Shown piece by piece: positions 1-9,837 of a stretch of DNA of 64,000 bases. Position 1 is the first letter of the stretch. The number at the start of each line of letters is the position of its first letter. The position numbers were made by a program, and so were the translations under genes. Below the pieces are notes generated by a model that had not been told where the DNA came from, searched no databases, and saw only the letters and a list, made by a program, of their open reading frames with translations. The stretch lies in the NCBI RefSeq assembly GCF_000350225.1, contig NW_005178667.1, positions 248,001-312,000 of the forward strand, read 5' to 3'. The stretch is from Chondrus crispus. Lineage: Eukaryota; Rhodophyta; Florideophyceae; Gigartinales; Gigartinaceae.

Positions 1-318
1 AACTTTGAGATTATCGGCGTCGGTGCCAATCTCAACGTACTCAACAGCACCGTTCGCAAAACAGACTTTGTCGACAACTTCCATAGCGCCATGTCATGCA
101 TTCGCCATATGATGGAACAGACTGGTGTGCAGTTGTCCACTCTGACTCGACGGTCTGTTGTTATGGTTATGGACTACATGCGGATTCTACCTACCATATC
201 AGCAAATCAGCGCGGACGATACGCAGCCGTTGCTATGGGCCTTCTTCGAAACGGTATCCCCTCTAGTGCTCTCAAACAAGGCTCTGGGCAGATTGGATTG
301 ACCCACGTGGACAACTAA
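1..318 (+). CDS. Unrecognised reading frame, 5' end outside window
   Basis: The frame is open from the first base, so the true start lies upstream of the window. It encodes about 105 residues of a helical, mildly basic protein and closes 27 bases before the next open block. The following blocks at 346-1635 and 1678-2319 use the same frame, so all three could be parts of one gene now split by stop codons. I do not recognise the sequence and see no motif in this part. Confidence 0.4.
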   Translation, partial: NFEIIGVGANLNVLNSTVRKTDFVDNFHSAMSCIRHMMEQTGVQLSTLTRRSVVMVMDYMRILPTISANQRGRYAAVAMGLLRNGIPSSALKQGSGQIGLTHVDN

Positions 319-345
319 ACATTCCTTGGCTTCGACAGGCTTTGC

Positions 346-1635
346 ATGTTGCTTGCTCTGCAGTGCTTGGATCTCTACCTAACCACTGCGGTACGGAGAA
401 GTGCTTTTGAACAGTCAAGGGAACTTTTCTTTCAGCACATACAGGTGTTTTACATGCACATACGCGTATTAGGTACTGCAAGGAAGCTTTCTGCCGAGCA
501 GTTGCTCGATTTGGAGGTACAGATCACCACATCACGTGTCCAGGTACGCAAAATCATCTGTAACAACATGTCCAAGTTTGTTTTCAAGGCTAAGCAGACA
601 ATGAATAGGTCTCTGGACATGAGGATTGGAAATCTCAGGCGCTCCATACACAAGCATTTTGAAGGTGACCAGCCGAAGACACCGAAGCCTGCAGTCTCCG
701 CCCCGTCACAGCCCCGCCGAACTGCGAGGGAGCATGCTGGTAAGCCGCCTGCAAAGGCGCCTGTGCCTGCTGCTCTCCCATCGGTGGGTAAGAGGACTCT
801 TAAGGCGAAGGGGACCGGTATGGTTTCTCGTTTGAAGAAGCCATCCAGGGTTCGGGAACCGGTTCCGGAACCGGATGATTATCCAAAGGAACATGAAAAA
901 TTCGCTGATGACCTCCCTGGCCTTCTACCGCCCGGCTTTAATGACCCCGAGCCTTGGAAGGGAGAGGATCAGCCAAGTTGGGCGCATTTTTCCGCACTTA
1001 GGCCTCATCTATGGGGAGGATGGGGAGAGGAGCACCAGAAAATAGAGCATCAGTCTCCGTGGTTGCGTTCGCTGTTCGTTCCGGAGAACCATCGTGCGCA
1101 TGCATTCGTCAACTGCAGGCAAATGATGGCAATCCATCATGCGGTGTACTTGCATGCCTCTCGTCTCCAACACAAGCACCTCGGGAAAACTACGGCACCT
1201 ATTTTAGGGAGCAATTTACCGGCTTGCAAGAAGAGTCCAAACACCGCGATACGTTGGTCCCCGGATGATGCTCTTTGGGTTGCTGCCACGGAGAGAGATG
1301 AGCTTGCGAATGAGTACTTCGCTCGGCAAGCAAATTTCCTCGAACAGCAAGGTTTCTGCATCATGGAGGGCTTCATGTCTGATAAAGACGTCCCCAAGGA
1401 ACTGACAGAGCTCCCTAGTTGTGGTGTGAACGGTGATGTGCTCGAGGAGATTCCTAACTTCCTATTAGAATCGTTCCCTGGAGAAGAGGCATTGAAGGAT
1501 GAGGCGAACCGCTCGGTTTGGTGTCCCATCGATATTGCTGGCGAAAGGGATGAGGATGATCGTGAGAAGCGAATTGGACGCTTCCTAACCAACCTCCAGG
1601 CTGTCACAGCTAAGATGGAGACAGAAAGCACCTAG
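346..1635 (+). CDS. Unrecognised protein, N-terminal part of oxygenase-like gene
   Basis: This block encodes 429 residues. Its first third is helical. The middle (about residues 105-200) is rich in Pro, Lys, Ala and Arg and is probably disordered. The last part contains a segment around FLEQQGFCIMEGFM, which resembles the helix-strand entry of 2-oxoglutarate oxygenases, where a residue string of the type 'GF.ildgf' precedes the jelly-roll core. The next block, in the same frame only 42 bases on, carries that jelly-roll core. I infer one protein spread over the two blocks, with the stop between them marking decay or an unusual readthrough. The function of the N-terminal half is unknown. Confidence 0.45.
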   Translation: MLLALQCLDLYLTTAVRRSAFEQSRELFFQHIQVFYMHIRVLGTARKLSAEQLLDLEVQITTSRVQVRKIICNNMSKFVFKAKQTMNRSLDMRIGNLRRSIHKHFEGDQPKTPKPAVSAPSQPRRTAREHAGKPPAKAPVPAALPSVGKRTLKAKGTGMVSRLKKPSRVREPVPEPDDYPKEHEKFADDLPGLLPPGFNDPEPWKGEDQPSWAHFSALRPHLWGGWGEEHQKIEHQSPWLRSLFVPENHRAHAFVNCRQMMAIHHAVYLHASRLQHKHLGKTTAPILGSNLPACKKSPNTAIRWSPDDALWVAATERDELANEYFARQANFLEQQGFCIMEGFMSDKDVPKELTELPSCGVNGDVLEEIPNFLLESFPGEEALKDEANRSVWCPIDIAGERDEDDREKRIGRFLTNLQAVTAKMETEST

Positions 1636-1677
1636 GTAGCAGTCAGGCGGGCCCTGCTCGATGTCCGTCTAGGCCAG

Positions 1678-2319
1678 ATGCTGGCGGCGATGAGGGTGGG
1701 CAATGGTAAGGATGGAAGGCCTGAAATCGCTATGCCGGTAACTGGGGGAAGGTTCTTATACACCGGTGAAGGCTGTCCGAGGCAGGCGCTCCACACTGAC
1801 TTCGAAGTTAACAAGCGAAGGGACCCGCATAAGGTACCTGGGTATTTTGCCGTCTGTACGGGGCAGTATGAAGCTCATCTATGGGTTGTTCCTTACTCCC
1901 ACAGGTACCTCCGTTACTCTTCAGGTGCAATCAGAGTGCTTTCCAATGCCGTTAGGGCAAAGAAGATATGGATTCCGCCGTACTCCGTCTTCTTCGGTCG
2001 AGGAGATCTCTGTCATGCTGGGGCGTCTCATGATGATTCTGATGGCATGGGTAAGAATAGATGTATCCGCTATCACATCTACTTTGTCCCAAGTCATATT
2101 AGGCTGATCGACGGGGTTCATTTCATTAACGACTTGACTCCCGACTTAGATACCAGTTCAGTCCCGTACGACAGCTCAGACGAGGAGGAAGATGAGGTCC
2201 CCCATGTGAAGAGCGCTGAGAAACAAAAGTCGGGACGTGACGACGGGCCTTCGTCGGACATTCCCAGTGGAAAATCGGATGAAAACAGTTCCGATGAAGA
2301 AGACAGTTCCGATGAATAG
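1678..2319 (+). CDS. 2-oxoglutarate/Fe(II)-dependent dioxygenase-like domain with acidic tail
   Basis: The block encodes 213 residues. Residues 39-41 (HTD, in QALHTDF) fit the first two iron ligands of the double-stranded beta-helix fold. His113 (LCHAGAS) fits the distal iron ligand, and Arg131 (CIRYHIYF) fits the 2-oxoglutarate-binding arginine. Spacing and the beta-rich segments between them agree with the family. The last 60 residues form a Ser/Asp/Glu-rich tail (SSDEEEDE, SSDEEDSSDE), typical of a nuclear or nucleic-acid-associated protein. The substrate cannot be told from sequence; nucleic-acid bases, histones or small molecules are all possible. The block is in frame with the two upstream ones. 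TET/JBP dioxygenases accompany some fungal transposons, but no diagnostic TET/JBP insert is visible here. Confidence 0.6.
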   Translation: MLAAMRVGNGKDGRPEIAMPVTGGRFLYTGEGCPRQALHTDFEVNKRRDPHKVPGYFAVCTGQYEAHLWVVPYSHRYLRYSSGAIRVLSNAVRAKKIWIPPYSVFFGRGDLCHAGASHDDSDGMGKNRCIRYHIYFVPSHIRLIDGVHFINDLTPDLDTSSVPYDSSDEEEDEVPHVKSAEKQKSGRDDGPSSDIPSGKSDENSSDEEDSSDE

Positions 2320-2682
2320 GATGAAGAAGGTTCTCTTGATAACGGATCCCCTTCGAACACTCCATAGTTTAATGCGTAGGTGTAATGTTTATGCATACCA
2401 CAGCGCTAGACTGCAATAGCATTAAACTGACTTGCTCGTATTGCTTTGTATTCTTCAATCATGCATCCGTTCCTCTAACCTTGGGTGACTGCAGGTATAA
2501 GTGACCGTTACGAAAAGCTTCTTCCATATGAAACGTAAAACTGGTGAGACGAATGCGCTTCACAACTTGTCCTCTTACTTCATCGAGACATATTAATTCC
2601 GTCACGTGCCCTCCTTTCTTGCTTATGTCCCCGAGACCACATCCCTTCTAGCAGCCGTACTCCCTACCTCATTTGATCAACC
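2320..2682. other. Intergenic stretch, no gene seen
   Basis: About 360 bases between the oxygenase-like gene and the next start codon. It holds only short unrelated open frames, and I see no repeat or RNA structure in it. Its position suggests the 3' end of one gene and the promoter of the next. Confidence 0.4.
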
Positions 2683-3045
2683 ATGAAAGATTCCGTACGA
2701 CAAGGTCTCCATTACGGAGCAAATATCGAGCTCTACTACTCTCTCGATCGAAAAGGTTCTGAAAGTGAATCTGTATGGTGGCCCGCTACAGTTGAGAAGC
2801 TTTCTTTTACACATGATAGCAGGGGCCCGACCCTATCATCCTCTATAAGGTTTTCTCCCTTGCATTGCTTTCATTCTTCAGTACAGAACGTTATGTTCGA
2901 CAAAGAACAGCAGGTCAGGGACAAGCAAAATGTTCTTTACTCTTGGTGCTTCCCTCCTGATGCCGCTCTATCAGATTCAGACTCTCAGTCACAGCGAAAT
3001 GAAGAACTTTCTGAGGCCGAAGAGCAAAAGAAAGACGAAGACTAA
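2683..3045 (+). CDS. Small hypothetical protein, possible Tudor/SH3-like barrel
   Basis: An ATG at 2683 opens 120 codons. Residues 13-35 (GANIELYYSLDRK...WWPATVEKL) have the look of a small beta-barrel of the Tudor/PWWP class, where an aromatic-rich 'WWPA.V' follows a first beta-hairpin. This is a weak resemblance and not an assignment. The C-terminus from about residue 95 is Ser/Glu/Asp-rich and charged, like the tail of the upstream oxygenase-like protein, which hints that the two act in the same nuclear setting. The gene lies 25 bases before the next one on the same strand. Confidence 0.4.
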   Translation: MKDSVRQGLHYGANIELYYSLDRKGSESESVWWPATVEKLSFTHDSRGPTLSSSIRFSPLHCFHSSVQNVMFDKEQQVRDKQNVLYSWCFPPDAALSDSDSQSQRNEELSEAEEQKKDED

Positions 3046-3069
3046 AGCCCAAATGTTCACCGTGTGAGT

Positions 3070-3810
3070 ATGGAGAAACGGAAGAAGCCAGAAGTACCCG
3101 AGGATCCTTTTGATGAAATACGGGATGCTGTTCAAGAAAGACGTCAGTATGAAGATTTAGAGCGAGCTGTTAAACAGGCTCGAAGCATCATTAAGGAGCA
3201 CGCTACAGCGCTTTTTCGTCTACAATCTGAACGGATCATATCCAGTTTACAAGATGGGAATGGGAATCTTTTCCCACTGGACTTCTTACGGTCACGAGTG
3301 GCGCCATTCCTAGAGAAGACTCCCTTAGCTCCCTCTCGATTTGCTGCTGGAGAACTACGTCAAGGCTTTCAGTTCTTCTCGCAACAGCATTTCAAACGAA
3401 GCTCCGATTGCACCCTTTCTCAGTTTGATCATGTACTTGACTACGTGCGCAGGACTGCAGGGGATAGAGCTATGATACGTCCTTCTCATGAGATTTTTAA
3501 GGCAAATCCGCAGGCAGAAGTTCGTATCTTGTTCTCATCCTTCGAGTCCCTCGCACGTACCTTTGCCCCAGTATCTTCGGTTTTGCTTAGAAGAGTCGTC
3601 CTCAAACAAAAACTGGAACGTGTCACTGGATCACTCACTGGACTTTGCATTCTAGGATGTGTAGTGCAAAGTGAGAAGGACCCTTTGGTTCCCATGTACC
3701 TCACAGTGGGTAAGGGATTGCCGCAGGCAGAAGAAGATAGAGACTTGCCTGTCTTAACAAGGAAAAAACGTCGTGGAATGGCGTGGAGAATATGTTTAAG
3801 GAGTCTCTAG
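3070..3810 (+). CDS. Unrecognised protein, overlaps next frame
   Basis: The first ATG in frame is at 3070 (MEKRKKPEVPEDPF); a GTG lies two codons earlier but is not expected to start a eukaryotic gene. About 246 codons encode a charged, largely helical protein with a predicted coiled segment near residues 25-60 (DAVQERRQYEDLERAVKQA). Near its end the frame overlaps, over 3741-3810, an open frame one base back that continues to 4088 with similar composition. Either the gene has suffered a small indel around the run of six A at 3763-3768, or the two frames are used together. The function is unknown. Confidence 0.45.
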   Translation: MEKRKKPEVPEDPFDEIRDAVQERRQYEDLERAVKQARSIIKEHATALFRLQSERIISSLQDGNGNLFPLDFLRSRVAPFLEKTPLAPSRFAAGELRQGFQFFSQQHFKRSSDCTLSQFDHVLDYVRRTAGDRAMIRPSHEIFKANPQAEVRILFSSFESLARTFAPVSSVLLRRVVLKQKLERVTGSLTGLCILGCVVQSEKDPLVPMYLTVGKGLPQAEEDRDLPVLTRKKRRGMAWRICLRSL

Positions 3811-4088
3811 TCATGATGAACGCAAAACCGTACGAGCTCCTAAGTATGACAGAATCCGTACTCACGACCGACGAATTTGAAATAATGCAGGAACGGTTCT
3901 CGTTTTGTATCACATGGAAGCGCGAATCACACCTTGATCTAGAAACGATACTGACTCCAGCCCCCAAGCGGGTCGAAGTGCTTGGGACACTGGAGGCGAC
4001 AATTCCTTACGTCTTAGTAAGGGATGAGATACATTGCAAGGAAGTTGCTAGTCTCTGTTCCAAGCTCACATTCGAAGTTGATTCGTGA
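3741..4088 (+). CDS. Probable continuation of the preceding protein in a shifted frame
   Basis: This frame is open from 3741 and has no ATG of its own until within NMFKESLVMMNAKPYELLS, so it reads better as the end of the preceding gene than as a separate one. It encodes about 115 residues with mixed helix and strand character and no known motif. The gene ends 190 bases before the convergent minus-strand gene. Confidence 0.35.
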   Translation, partial: RLACLNKEKTSWNGVENMFKESLVMMNAKPYELLSMTESVLTTDEFEIMQERFSFCITWKRESHLDLETILTPAPKRVEVLGTLEATIPYVLVRDEIHCKEVASLCSKLTFEVDS

Positions 4089-4277
4089 TCACGCATTGAA
4101 ACATTCTCTTTAAATCCCATTAAATATCACGTACTCCAGAGACATTGAATACAACTCCATGTACTTTAAAAGACCTGCAATTTGTGACATATTGCATACA
4201 AGTGTAGTTCACTAATCTTTACCTTCACAGCGACATACTTACACCACAGAAATTCGCAGTATGTCTCTGTACTTTAC

Positions 4278-5510
4278 TCACTTAAACGATACCTTCTGCA
4301 GGGCAACTATCTCTTCATCCATTTCCTCGCTTTCTGCACCTTCTTCGGATCCAATAAAGAGATCGCTCCCATACGCATCTTCTTCTTCCTCATCTGCCCT
4401 CTCATTCAAGTTCATTCTGTTGTAATCTTCTGTGGTCAAACGAAGCACTTTGGAGTACAGAAGGTTCAGACGACTCTTCGCGGAAGCAGGGACTAGATCT
4501 AGAACGAGAGTTTCAATGCTCCTGTCAGCAAAGTCCGGCTGATGTTCATCAGGTAAGCTTCTTGAGTTGTTGCGATGCAAAGTTACCATCTCTCTGAACA
4601 AACAGGCTGTTACATATACCACCTTCATAGAGCATGAATGTAAGGCCAAGAACTCATCAGGCTTCAAACTGTAAACGATTCGTTGGCAGTACAAAAGTGC
4701 CACCAGCAGAAAGCTCACATTCCGACGTAGAGTCTTGTTCTCCCCGCTCCCAACGAATGGCTGTTCCTGAAATACTTCAACCTCATACTCCACCTTTATC
4801 GACAAGTCTTCTCGGTGTGCATCGACAAGCTCCCGCCACTTCTTCAGGCTCTTGGAACATGTCGCTTCTTCCACTCCGGATTTCCAAACCTCGGCGAGGG
4901 GCACTTCACCGAAATTGAAATGCATCAGACTGTTCACGAGGCTGGAGAGGATTGTAGGGGATACTTCGCCGTGCCAAAGGAACCCCATCTCGATGAAGAA
5001 CTCATTTCTCACAAACTCCCTTGACTTGTTCATATGCTGCACGTTTCGCTGGTTCACCATCTTCACAATCTCTTCTCCAAGTGTCTGTCCTTCCACTGCC
5101 TCCTCAGACATCGCTCCAGTCGCTCCCCCTAGCCCTCGATTCACTGGCGCGCCCCTACCCTTGGACGTTGACACGTCATCCTTCGAAAGGACATCATTGA
5201 TGAGGCTCTTCGTCACGAAACCTTTTCGTAGCCACTTCGAACGAGGGATACCGGACGCTTCATCCCCGATAACAACCCAATCAACTCCAATCGTCGGGTT
5301 GTTTTGGGCCGTCGTGATCAGAGACAAGCACAACTTCCGACGAAAGCGACAAGCGATACTGTGGGCTTCGGACTTGGAAAGCGCTTCCATGGACTTCTCG
5401 CGTGGCAATCGACGGAAAACCAACCCATGCATCACACTCTCTACTGCCAACACAACATCCTTCATATCCGGCTCCTCCTCATTCGTTCCACACTCTGTCA
5501 CTGCTTCCAT
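4278..5510 (-). CDS. Hypothetical 410-residue protein with acidic C-terminus
   Basis: The longest sensible start is the ATG at 5510 (MEAVTECGTNEEEPDMKD); a TTG further out is unlikely in a eukaryote. The protein is mostly helical, with a hydrophobic helix around residues 270-285 (VSFLLVALLYCQRIVYSL) that is more likely buried than membrane-spanning. The last 45 residues are very acidic (ADEEEEDAYGSD, EEGAESEEMDEE). The frame is uninterrupted. It converges on the plus-strand genes at 2683-4088, and the shared acidic tails suggest that the cluster belongs together. I do not recognise the family. Confidence 0.55.
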   Translation of the reverse strand: MEAVTECGTNEEEPDMKDVVLAVESVMHGLVFRRLPREKSMEALSKSEAHSIACRFRRKLCLSLITTAQNNPTIGVDWVVIGDEASGIPRSKWLRKGFVTKSLINDVLSKDDVSTSKGRGAPVNRGLGGATGAMSEEAVEGQTLGEEIVKMVNQRNVQHMNKSREFVRNEFFIEMGFLWHGEVSPTILSSLVNSLMHFNFGEVPLAEVWKSGVEEATCSKSLKKWRELVDAHREDLSIKVEYEVEVFQEQPFVGSGENKTLRRNVSFLLVALLYCQRIVYSLKPDEFLALHSCSMKVVYVTACLFREMVTLHRNNSRSLPDEHQPDFADRSIETLVLDLVPASAKSRLNLLYSKVLRLTTEDYNRMNLNERADEEEEDAYGSDLFIGSEEGAESEEMDEEIVALQKVSFK

Positions 5511-6119
5511 CACAGCACTGATATGCAACAGCGTGGAGAGTGTGCTAGCGCAAAGGTGCGGAGAACCAGTGAATGTATATCGACGCGCAGGCGAGACGTG
5601 GAGATGTGTACAAGTTTAGAAACAGCATGCAATGAGTATGCGAGTGATACCACCAGCACGTACCATGATTACATATTCCAGTTTGTGTTTACTCTGGCCC
5701 GTGAAGGTATGACCTGACTGCCAGAAAATATAGCCGTTACAGCCGGGCAGAATTTCCGAGGTAAACTTACCGCCCACCAACAGAGACCCGGGCCGCGTGT
5801 AATAATGCCCAGAAACATTGGGGTGGGCAGCGCTCTTGAGCTCATAGTATCGCCCAAAGGCATATATCTATTGCCAATTTGGCACAACTGCGGGGCGGCA
5901 CCGGACGGCCCCGGACCAATCACGTGGGATGCAATTTCTGCCAAAAAATCACACCCGCGCAGGTCATGGTGGGCGCCACCTGTTCAACCAAATGAGGGAC
6001 GGCAATTTTTGGGCTAAAGAATCGCCCAGAAATTGATTTTACAAGATTTTGACCTTCCTGTGTAGGAGTTGGCCGATCCAACTCCGACGATGAGACCACC
6101 GCGGGTGATGGTGAGGTCG
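5511..6119. other. Intergenic, nothing recognised
   Basis: About 600 bases with only short open frames. It contains the likely promoter of the minus-strand gene at 4278-5510 and leads into the retroelement remnant on its right. I see no terminal repeat of that remnant here. Confidence 0.35.
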
Positions 6120-8080
6120 ACACGGACGAACGGTCACCTAGATCCCAACCGACGGCGGAGGGTACTGTACCCCCCCAGCAGAAGGATCCCGAAAATCCAC
6201 CGATGGATTGGGACAAAGAGATTGACTTGTCATACATCGATGATGACAGGCGCCGTGGCCATGTGCTCGAGATGCTCCGTAAGCACTCGAGTCTGTGAAG
6301 CGGTGCGCTCGGAACGATCCAAGCCACGGACCACCGCATTCCCCTCGAACCGGGAACGAAACCGATTCGTTCTATGCCCTATCGGAAGGGCCCGGCCATG
6401 CGCCAAATGGTCGCGAAGGAGGTCAACAAGATGTTGAACGCAGGGGTTATCGAACCCGCGAGCCTCGAGTGGGCGTCCCCGGTGGTGCTCGTACCGAAGA
6501 AAGACGGCTCTCTTCAGTTCTGCGTTGACTACCGGCGTCTCAACGCGAAGACTGCAGCGGATCCGTATCCGCTGCCCCGTATGGACGACTGCATCGACTC
6601 GTTAGGAGATGCAGCCGTCTTTACGACGTTGGACTGCAATTCCGGTTATTTGCAGATCCCGGTCGCTCCGGAGGACCGGAATAAGACTACCTTCACGACA
6701 TATATGGGTACGTACCGCCATTTGCGCATGCCGTTTGGACTAAAAGGGGCACCAGCCACCTTCCAACATGCTCTCGACATCATACTCTACGGAGTCTGCT
6801 GGCAAATATGCCTCGTCTATCTCGATGACGTAATCGTGTTCTCACGTACGGACGCGGAACACGCAAGGCATCTCGATACCGTCTTGAGCTTGTTGCGGAG
6901 TGCCGGCATCTCCCTCAAGCTCAAGAAGTGCAGTTTTTTCCGTCCGAAGGTGCAATACCTGGGGCACGTTATATCCCCAGGTAAGTTGAGCGTGGCTGAT
7001 ACGGCAGCCGACGCCTTCAAGACGTTCACGTTCCAGAGGACGATGACGCAGGTGCGCTCGTTCCTCGGGGCGTGTAACGTATAACGCAGATTCGTTAAGA
7101 GGTTCGCGAAGATAGCGCGTCCTCTGACCGACATGACGCGCAAGGATTCGGATCCTGGCTTCTACAACCCCACGGAGGCGCAACTTCAGGCCTTCGAGAG
7201 CCTGAAGAAGTGCATGATCGCTCCGCCGATCCTGGCGTTGCCCCAGTATGGTCTACCATACATGATAGACACCGACGCAAGTGCCTATCAGCTCGGCTGC
7301 ACCCTACTACAAGAGCACGAAGAGCCAAACGACTAGCCACCCGTGTGGTATTGGTCGTACTCACTGTCCGATAGTGAGCGCAACTACAGCGCTACGGAGC
7401 GCGAGTGCTTCGCCGTAGTGTGGGCCGTCCGCACACTACGGCCATACGTAGAAGGAACGAAGTTCACCGTCCGAACGGATCGCGACGCCCTGAGGTGGCT
7501 CATGTCCCTCACCGAGAGTTCCGGAAGACTCACCCGGTGGCGGCTACGTCTGGCTGAATACGATTTCACCATTCAGTACCGCCCCGTGCGCGCGCATCAG
7601 GTGCCCGATGCCCTGTCACGCCTCGTGTCGCCTCGTATCGCCGATGATCCTCGCCTCCCCGTCGAGGTGGATGACGACATTTCCACCTTCGACGGGGGTA
7701 CGACCGTTCGAGACGTATCAAATGAGCTCGCAGACCACGCTTGCACCGCGAGCTGTGATCATCAGGCCGTCCATGTCTTCGTAACGACACGGAACCAAGC
7801 CGAAGCCCGAACAAGGTCGCGCGTACGGACGCCCGACGAACCGCGAGGCGACGACGAAGCCCCCGCTCTCCAAGGACCCAATTCGTTTTGGGAGGAGAAC
7901 GACGAGCTCGACGCCGCCGATATCCAGCGCGCCGAAGACCCCGAGGCTGGCGCGCTCGACTCCCCGGTTGCCCAACCGCAGGATGATCTTTCGGCCCCTC
8001 TTACGATAGAGGAGATAGCCGAGGAGCAACGCGTGGATGACTTCTGCCAAACTGTTTTGGCGCGACAGTCTGAGTCTTGA
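6120..8080 (+). mobile_element. Ty3/gypsy retrotransposon fossil (pre-RT, RT, RNase H)
   Basis: Reading from the left, the pieces are the linker that precedes gypsy reverse transcriptase, the reverse transcriptase itself (6374-7084, with GVIEPASLEWASPVV, the palm motif VYLDDVIVFS and QYLGHVIS), and RNase H (7133-8080, with IDTDAS, SATERECFAVVWA and the typical YRPVRAHQVPDALSR end). No integrase and no LTRs are recognisable on either side, so only the central part of pol survives. It is an old copy, broken at several points. Confidence 0.85.
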
Positions 8081-9261
8081 GACTCCGTGTTCTTCGAGGA
8101 AGAGCAGGGTCGCGCCTCAAGGTCGAAATTGCGTCAGGGTTCACAAGCCTGACACCTCTGTACATCCTGGTTTTCATGTAAGGCTTGGCTAGGTTGTGGA
8201 CATGGAATATATTCGTTGGGAGAGGACGAAACGGCAGTTTAGAGTGGAGCGGTGGAGGCCTCAAGGTACCCTTCGCCCTGTACACGTGTACGTCGCACCA
8301 CACAGCTAATAGATACGGCCTCTGTGTGTTAAGATCGATTATGCGTAAACGAGAGTAGTGTTCCGGATTAAGCAAAATTCTCAGATGAGAACTAAAGTTT
8401 ACAGTACAGTATTGTTGGAAGACCTGGATGCTGGACTACGTATCAAAATATGAGGCCTGGTGCCAGGCCTGCCAGCAGGAGTGGCAAGGGTGTGCTCCTG
8501 TGTAAATTACGGTTGGCAGGGGATGTGCGGACTCGGAAGACTGGGACGGGAGGCAATTAGGGGCCCAACGAACAGGGTGATCAGGGTTGGCGGCGACCGT
8601 AAAGGGCCTTTCGGGGAGAGCGGGAGCGGTGGAGAACTGTAGGAAATCGAGGGAACGTATGATGGAGGGAAGCGAAGCGGAAGTGGACTGATGGCCTTCT
8701 GGTTTCAAGAAACAGAAGTGAAATCGCGAGTTTGGTTGTGTCTAGAAAAAATAAAATACTATAACCTTTGTCCTCATACCGTATGAGAACTAACGGTCCG
8801 ACAGACAGTAGCGGCACCCCGGATCTGCGCAACATCAAATACAATCGCAGAGTAAGAGATTTTGTAGGTGCGTGGCACACATCTGGGAATGCTGTAAAAT
8901 ACAGCACAAGAGTGCACACACTGTGTGTATAAATACAGCATTCCCAGATAGATAAAGGTACCCTTCGAAGGGTAGTTTCCGATGTACGTACAGTATTCAG
9001 ACGAAAGGCATTACTTCATGCACCTGTGGCAGTCATGCGCCACGATTGGAAGCAGTTGGAATCCGATGTCGAGCATTTTTCCGTAAGGCGGCCTACCCTT
9101 CAGAAGGGCAGTCTTTGCGATAAACTGTGGCAGCCAGGGTTTCCACATGCTAAACATAGCTGACTAAACATACCTCACGTCTTTTGGTAGTATATATTAT
9201 AAAATATACCTGCCTTTGCCCCTGTCCTGGCATGTCGAGTTGTGGTAAACGAAGGGGCGAC
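8081..9261. other. Non-coding stretch between two retroelements
   Basis: About 1.2 kb without a credible gene. It holds the inverted repeat at 8881-8949. It also holds two short near-palindromes built on the same sequence, around 8957-8970 (ACCCTTCGAAGGGT) and 9096-9111 (ACCCTTCAGAAGGGC). The last bases before 9262 (GGGGCGAC) match a motif that recurs in transposon ends elsewhere in the window. Confidence 0.4.
8881..8949. repeat. Inverted repeat, 16-bp perfect arms
   Basis: The left arm 8881-8896 (ATCTGGGAATGCTGTA) is exactly complementary to 8934-8949. The 37-base spacer contains a second ATACAGCA and a CACACA/TGTGTG pair, so the whole can fold into a branched hairpin. It could be a small foldback element or an RNA structure. 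No gene adjoins it directly. Confidence 0.6.
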
Positions 9262-9789
9262 TGTCGTTTGACGCACCATGTCTGTACTTTGTTGGGAGCA
9301 ACCACAAGGGGCGACATAATAGATAACTTACGAGGTTTTTATTGATTCAGGGAGATACATACATTGCTGGACTACAGTACCGACAGCAATGAATCATATG
9401 TGGATCCCAAGTGTAACGGCAGAGGGAGAATAACGCCATGCCACTCGATCCAGCTGCAGACGGGTAGCATAAGAAGCAAACGGATAGCTGGAAGGCATTT
9501 CGGGCAACTGGACAGTGCTACGAGGCTCTGGAACGGAAAAGCAAATTGCATGGATATCGGATATATAAGGCTTTTAGGTAACTCTACAAAAAACACTCAG
9601 CGGTAGATCCCCCCGAGAATTCCTCTGTACTCAGTCACCAAGTAGGCCTGAGTGCGGTAGGAACAAGGAGGTGAACGGTAAACTCTATCAGTCCAAACAT
9701 TGGCAGTGAATCAAAGCACAGCAGAACAGTATTCCCCCTTTCGACTGCGTTTAGGTTTTTCGTCAGGTTCGACAATAGTCTGAACATCA
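9262..9789 (+). repeat. 5' LTR of the copia element
   Basis: 528 bp, from TGTCGTTTGACG to TCTGAACATCA. It is nearly identical to 15155-15682. A TATATAAGG-type box lies near 9561. Short open frames inside both LTR copies are identical only because the LTRs are, and are not genes. Confidence 0.95.
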
Positions 9790-9837
9790 TTCCGGAATAG
9801 GTCAGCTGTCCTTGTCGGACTCGAAGGTTTTTTGACG

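Noticed and set aside
3763-3769. Canonical -1 slippery heptamer AAAAAAC
   Set aside because: The heptamer is present, but in the reading frame used the codons are AAA AAA CGT, so it is not in the X XXY YYZ phase. Only a weaker poly-A slip remains possible.
4634-5717. Plus-strand frames of 94-255 codons
   Set aside because: They are antisense shadows of the minus-strand gene at 4278-5510, which has better composition and an uninterrupted frame.
9364-9606. 80-codon frame in the copia LTR, repeated at 15257-15499
   Set aside because: It is identical in both places only because the LTRs are. It begins with TTG and has no protein-like features.
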